Source of the DNA: Candidatus Ethanoperedens thermophilum
GTDB lineage: Archaea; Halobacteriota; Methanosarcinia; Methanosarcinales; EX4572-44
Assembly: GCA_012910725.1 (NCBI GenBank)
Contig: WNEG01000074.1
Coordinates: 1 to 7,635, forward strand
Reading direction: 5' to 3'
DNA: 7,635 nt
The notes under the pieces were generated by a model that was not told the origin of the DNA, did no database searches, and worked only from the letters and a program-made list of their open reading frames with translations. Shown here piece after piece: positions 5,065 to 7,635 of the stretch (position 1 is its first letter; each line of letters begins with the position of its first letter). The translations under genes were made by a program, and so were the position numbers.

Positions 5065-6186
5065 ATGGAACGAATGACAAAACAGGAGATGCTTCGAGCA
5101 ATATCTCACTGCTTTAAATGCAGGCTGTGCAGTATTGCAGATTTTCATGGCTCTGGAGAAAAGTGGTTGGAATTGTGTCCAAGTGGTTCTTACTATGGTT
5201 TTAACTCCTTTTATTCACCAGGACGTCTTGAACTGCTTCGGGAGATTCTAACAGGAGAGATTGACGAAAAAACAGAGATGCTTGTGAAGGTAGCTTTTGG
5301 ATGCCAGGTGTGTGGTGCCTGTTATGAGCGGTGCAAAGAAGTATCAAAAGTGGAGCTTGATAATGCAAAGCTCTTTGAGGAGCTTCGAGTGATTCTTGCA
5401 GACAGAGGATGGATTTTAGAAGCACACACAAAGATCAAAGAGCACATCGATGAGACCAACAACGCGTATGGAGTAAGTGAAAAAGTGGAGTATTCTACAA
5501 CAGGCAGCGATGTGATCTACTTTGTGGGATGTACTGCACGCTATCGGGAGGATGATATTTCAAAGTCAATGATCAAGGTGCTCGATGCAAGTGGTGTTGG
5601 CTATACTGTGCTTGCTGATGAATGGTGCTGCGGCTCAACATTGCTTCGAACGGGACAGGTGAACGCGATAGATAGCCTCATAACGCATAATGTTGAAGAG
5701 ATAAAGAAAATAGGCACAAAAACGATGGTATTTACCTGTCCAGGATGCCTTAAGACATTTAAAGAGACCTACCCGGATATGGGGATAGAACTTTTGCATG
5801 CATCAGAATACATCAACATGCTAATCGATGAGGGGAGACTTACTCCAAAAAATCTTAATATAGCTATGCCTTATCACGATCCATGCCATCTTGGGAGACA
5901 TCTTGGAATTTATGATGCTCCAAGAGAGACGTTAAAAAAAATTGGAGTGAAAATTGAAGAACTCCCGCGAAATCGCGCTAATGCGTGGTGCTGCGGCTCA
6001 GGCGGTGGTGTGAAATCAGGCTTTCCAGATTTTGCCGCATGGACGGCTGATGAACGCGTGAGTGAGATTAAAAAAACTGGCTTCGATGTGGTGGCATCGG
6101 CATGTCCATTCTGCAAGAGAAACTTGCAGGATAGTGGAATGAAGGTGTTCGATCTTGCTGAACTGGTCAGTCAATCGCTTTTGTGA
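5065..6186 (+). CDS. Iron-sulfur oxidoreductase with two CCG domains (HdrD/GlcF/GlpC-like)
   Basis: A soluble 373-residue electron-transfer protein. An N-terminal ferredoxin-like part carries two cysteine sets: C16-C19-C22 with C38-P39, and C80-C83-C86-C90, each likely holding a [4Fe-4S] cluster. The first is unusual in that 15 residues separate C22 from C38, where ferredoxins have three. Two CCG domains follow: C156, C188-C189, C225, C228 and C274, C309-C310, C347, C350. Both fit the CX31-39CCX35-36CXXC pattern that in heterodisulfide reductase HdrB/HdrD holds noncubane [4Fe-4S] clusters and reduces CoM-S-S-CoB. The same arrangement is used by GlcF, GlpC and LldE-type subunits that take electrons from flavin dehydrogenases. 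There is no membrane segment. The FAD protein gene begins ten bases after its stop codon, so the two probably form a complex passing electrons from a flavin substrate to a disulfide, quinone or phenazine carrier. The electron acceptor is not evident. The HdrD versus GlcF distinction cannot be made from sequence alone. Confidence 0.9.
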   Translation: MERMTKQEMLRAISHCFKCRLCSIADFHGSGEKWLELCPSGSYYGFNSFYSPGRLELLREILTGEIDEKTEMLVKVAFGCQVCGACYERCKEVSKVELDNAKLFEELRVILADRGWILEAHTKIKEHIDETNNAYGVSEKVEYSTTGSDVIYFVGCTARYREDDISKSMIKVLDASGVGYTVLADEWCCGSTLLRTGQVNAIDSLITHNVEEIKKIGTKTMVFTCPGCLKTFKETYPDMGIELLHASEYINMLIDEGRLTPKNLNIAMPYHDPCHLGRHLGIYDAPRETLKKIGVKIEELPRNRANAWCCGSGGGVKSGFPDFAAWTADERVSEIKKTGFDVVASACPFCKRNLQDSGMKVFDLAELVSQSLL

Positions 6187-6188
6187 GG
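6185..6188 (+). promoter_or_regulatory. Ribosome binding site GAGG of the FAD dehydrogenase
   Basis: GAGG overlaps the stop codon of the preceding gene and lies eight bases before ATG 6197. It favours ATG 6197 over the in-frame TTG at 6155, which lies within the preceding gene and has no such site. Confidence 0.5.
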
Positions 6189-6196
6189 ATGAAAAG

Positions 6197-7603
6197 ATGA
6201 CAATACTTGAACAACTACAAAAGATCGTTGGATCGGAAAATGTTTCTGATGATAAAGCCATAACTGCTGCTTATTCAAGGGATCAGCACTGGAGCTTTGT
6301 GAAGCCAAAAAATCCAGGCTTTGTGGTACGCCCAGGCACAAAAGAAGAGATAAGAGACATTCTCGTGCTTGCAAATCGTGAGAATGTGCCAGTTATACCA
6401 TGGAGTACAGGCATCAACATCCGTGGCATGACCATCCCTGTCAAAGACCATAGCATCATGCTTGATGTATCCAAATTGAATCAAATTATTGAAATAAGCA
6501 CTGAGATGATGACTGCAACCATAGAACCGGGTGTGACATTTGGTATGCTTGTGGAACAGACAAAAAAATATGGCTTGCGTCCAGCCTTCCCGGATGCACC
6601 ACTGACTGTTTCAGCAGTAACCAACAATTATCTTCGCGGCATCTACCAAACATCACCGCGTGATGGGCTTGATCACATATTATCGTTTGAGATTATCCTT
6701 CCAAATGGCGAAACCCTGAGCACAGGCTCACGTCTGCTGAGTAAAGAACTGCCGTATTTCAGATACGGGCCAGGTCCTGAAATTGCAAGCCTGTTTATAG
6801 CAGGACCAGGTACGTGGGGTGTCGTAACAGAGCTTACACTCAAGCTGTACCGTATTTTTAAGCATCAGAAGGTATACTATGTTGGCTTTGAGGATATAGA
6901 TACGCCAATGGAACTCCTTGAGAAAGTGAACAGGGAAGAGCTTGTCTCTGGATGCAGATTTGTGGATACCGTCCACTGGCTGCCTCCGTATCTTGGAACC
7001 TTTGACTATGCGTATGAAAGTCTGCCAGAGTTTGTTGTGGTGCTTGTGGTTGAAAATCAGGATAAGGTCTTCCAGGCACAGGATGAAATTGTGAGGAGTT
7101 ATATTGATGAAAGTGGCGGGAAAATCCTTGATCTTCCAGACAAGCTCGTAAATAACCTTAAATGCGAAATGCTTGGGGCTGAAACATCGTCCATGATTTT
7201 TGGATTTAAAGGAAACTTCTACTGTGTTGGCTACTACGGGCCTTTAAAATTTTTGCCAAAATATTACAATGATTTCAAACAGAATGCGCTTGATATTGGA
7301 TTTTCTATCGAGGACATCAGTTACTACGCCAATACCATCGCCCGCTTTCATGGACAGAGCACCTACTATGAACTTGAGATATACTTTGATTCCTCAGATA
7401 AAAAAAGTGTTGAGATGCTGCGTGCTTTGCATGCCAGAACAGTAGAGAACCTGCTTGACACTGGCATTTATGGCTGGTTTAGACCCTATGCTGGCGTGAT
7501 AGAGCCAACACTGGAGCGTATCGGTAATTTTGCTGATTACTGGAAGAAACTGCAGCAACTTATAGATCCAAATGGGATTATGAATCCTGGTAAGCTGTTC
7601 TGA
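6197..7603 (+). CDS. FAD-linked oxidase/dehydrogenase (VAO/PCMH fold, GlcD- or D-lactate-dehydrogenase-like)
   Basis: This 468-residue flavoprotein is expected to oxidise a hydroxy acid or alcohol and pass electrons to the adjacent iron-sulfur protein. The FAD-binding (PCMH) region covers about 38-220: VVRPGTKEEIRDIL at 43-56, a pyrophosphate loop at 68-81 (PWSTGINIRGMTIP), DVSKLNQIIEI at 90-100, EPGVTFGML at 110-118, and GPGTWGVVTELTLKL at 203-217. The C-terminal cap region ends with DPNGIMNPGKLF at 457-468, typical of glycolate oxidase and vanillyl-alcohol-oxidase family members. The loop differs from the usual GxGT form of GlcD and is nearer to the VAO/4-cresol-dehydrogenase style. The substrate is therefore open: D-lactate, glycolate, 2-hydroxyglutarate or an aromatic alcohol are possible. 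The start is ATG 6197. There is no signal peptide or membrane segment. The gene follows the HdrD/GlcF-like gene by ten bases, as in GlcD-GlcF type pairs, and is probably translated from the same mRNA. Confidence 0.88.
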   Translation: MTILEQLQKIVGSENVSDDKAITAAYSRDQHWSFVKPKNPGFVVRPGTKEEIRDILVLANRENVPVIPWSTGINIRGMTIPVKDHSIMLDVSKLNQIIEISTEMMTATIEPGVTFGMLVEQTKKYGLRPAFPDAPLTVSAVTNNYLRGIYQTSPRDGLDHILSFEIILPNGETLSTGSRLLSKELPYFRYGPGPEIASLFIAGPGTWGVVTELTLKLYRIFKHQKVYYVGFEDIDTPMELLEKVNREELVSGCRFVDTVHWLPPYLGTFDYAYESLPEFVVVLVVENQDKVFQAQDEIVRSYIDESGGKILDLPDKLVNNLKCEMLGAETSSMIFGFKGNFYCVGYYGPLKFLPKYYNDFKQNALDIGFSIEDISYYANTIARFHGQSTYYELEIYFDSSDKKSVEMLRALHARTVENLLDTGIYGWFRPYAGVIEPTLERIGNFADYWKKLQQLIDPNGIMNPGKLF

Positions 7604-7617
7604 AGCACAGCAGGATA

Positions 7618-7635
7618 ATGGTTAACGAAAATAAC
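7618..7635 (+). CDS. Possible start of a further operon gene (partial)
   Basis: An ATG at 7618, preceded at short distance by CAGGA, opens a frame of six codons (MVNENN) to the window edge, 14 bases after the dehydrogenase stop. It could be a third gene of the operon. Six codons are too few to judge and no product can be proposed. Confidence 0.2.

Noticed and set aside
6155..6196. TTG 6155 as start of the FAD dehydrogenase
   Set aside because: It would overlap the upstream gene by 32 bases without a ribosome binding site and add 14 residues not expected in the family; ATG 6197 has GAGG eight bases upstream.
1..7635. CRISPR array, rRNA, riboswitch or C/D box RNA
   Set aside because: There are no regularly spaced direct repeats, no rRNA-like sequence, and TGATGA boxes appear only within coding regions without matching D boxes.

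Overview
The window looks archaeal. It has two tRNA genes without an encoded CCA end, TATA-like boxes 25-40 bases before starts, a gene that appears leaderless, GGAGG/GGTGA-type ribosome binding sites, and a heterodisulfide-reductase-like (HdrD/GlcF type) protein with two complete CCG cysteine motifs. The last gene pair and the histone-deacetylase-like gene would fit an anaerobic euryarchaeon (methanogen, ANME, alkane oxidiser or Archaeoglobus relative). That placement is inference; no marker gene is present.

Layout. 1-86: short palindromic hairpins. 87-240: two closely spaced tRNA genes, one with anticodon CAT (tRNA-Ile2 or elongator tRNA-Met) and tRNA-Gly(TCC). 285-1998, minus strand: a restriction-modification module made of a type II restriction endonuclease gene and, overlapping its end, a beta-class DNA methyltransferase gene. 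The endonuclease gene is interrupted after codon 62 by a 75-base insert. The insert carries the same hairpin core seen beside the tRNAs, is flanked by a 6-base direct repeat (AAGAAA), and adds an in-frame TAG. 1999-2322: divergent intergenic region with outward-facing promoters. 2323-3342: class II histone-deacetylase-like/acetylpolyamine amidohydrolase family gene. 3343-3744: gene-free, with two overlapping hairpins. 3745-4886: decayed transposase gene with two single-base frameshifts and a lost C-terminus. 4887-5064: promoter region with a small tandem repeat and a palindrome. 5065-7603: two-gene operon of an HdrD/GlcF-like iron-sulfur protein and an FAD-linked (VAO/GlcD-type) dehydrogenase. 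A further start codon lies at the right edge.

How the parts work together. The FAD protein probably oxidises a hydroxy-acid or alcohol-type substrate and passes electrons to the iron-sulfur partner, which could reduce a disulfide or a membrane carrier. The endonuclease-methyltransferase pair was probably a defence module gained next to the tRNA genes. The insert has probably inactivated the nuclease and left the methyltransferase as an orphan, unless the TAG is read through. The most unusual signal is the small hairpin element: it recurs in the window and in one place has visibly inserted into a gene and can be excised on paper to restore the reading frame.
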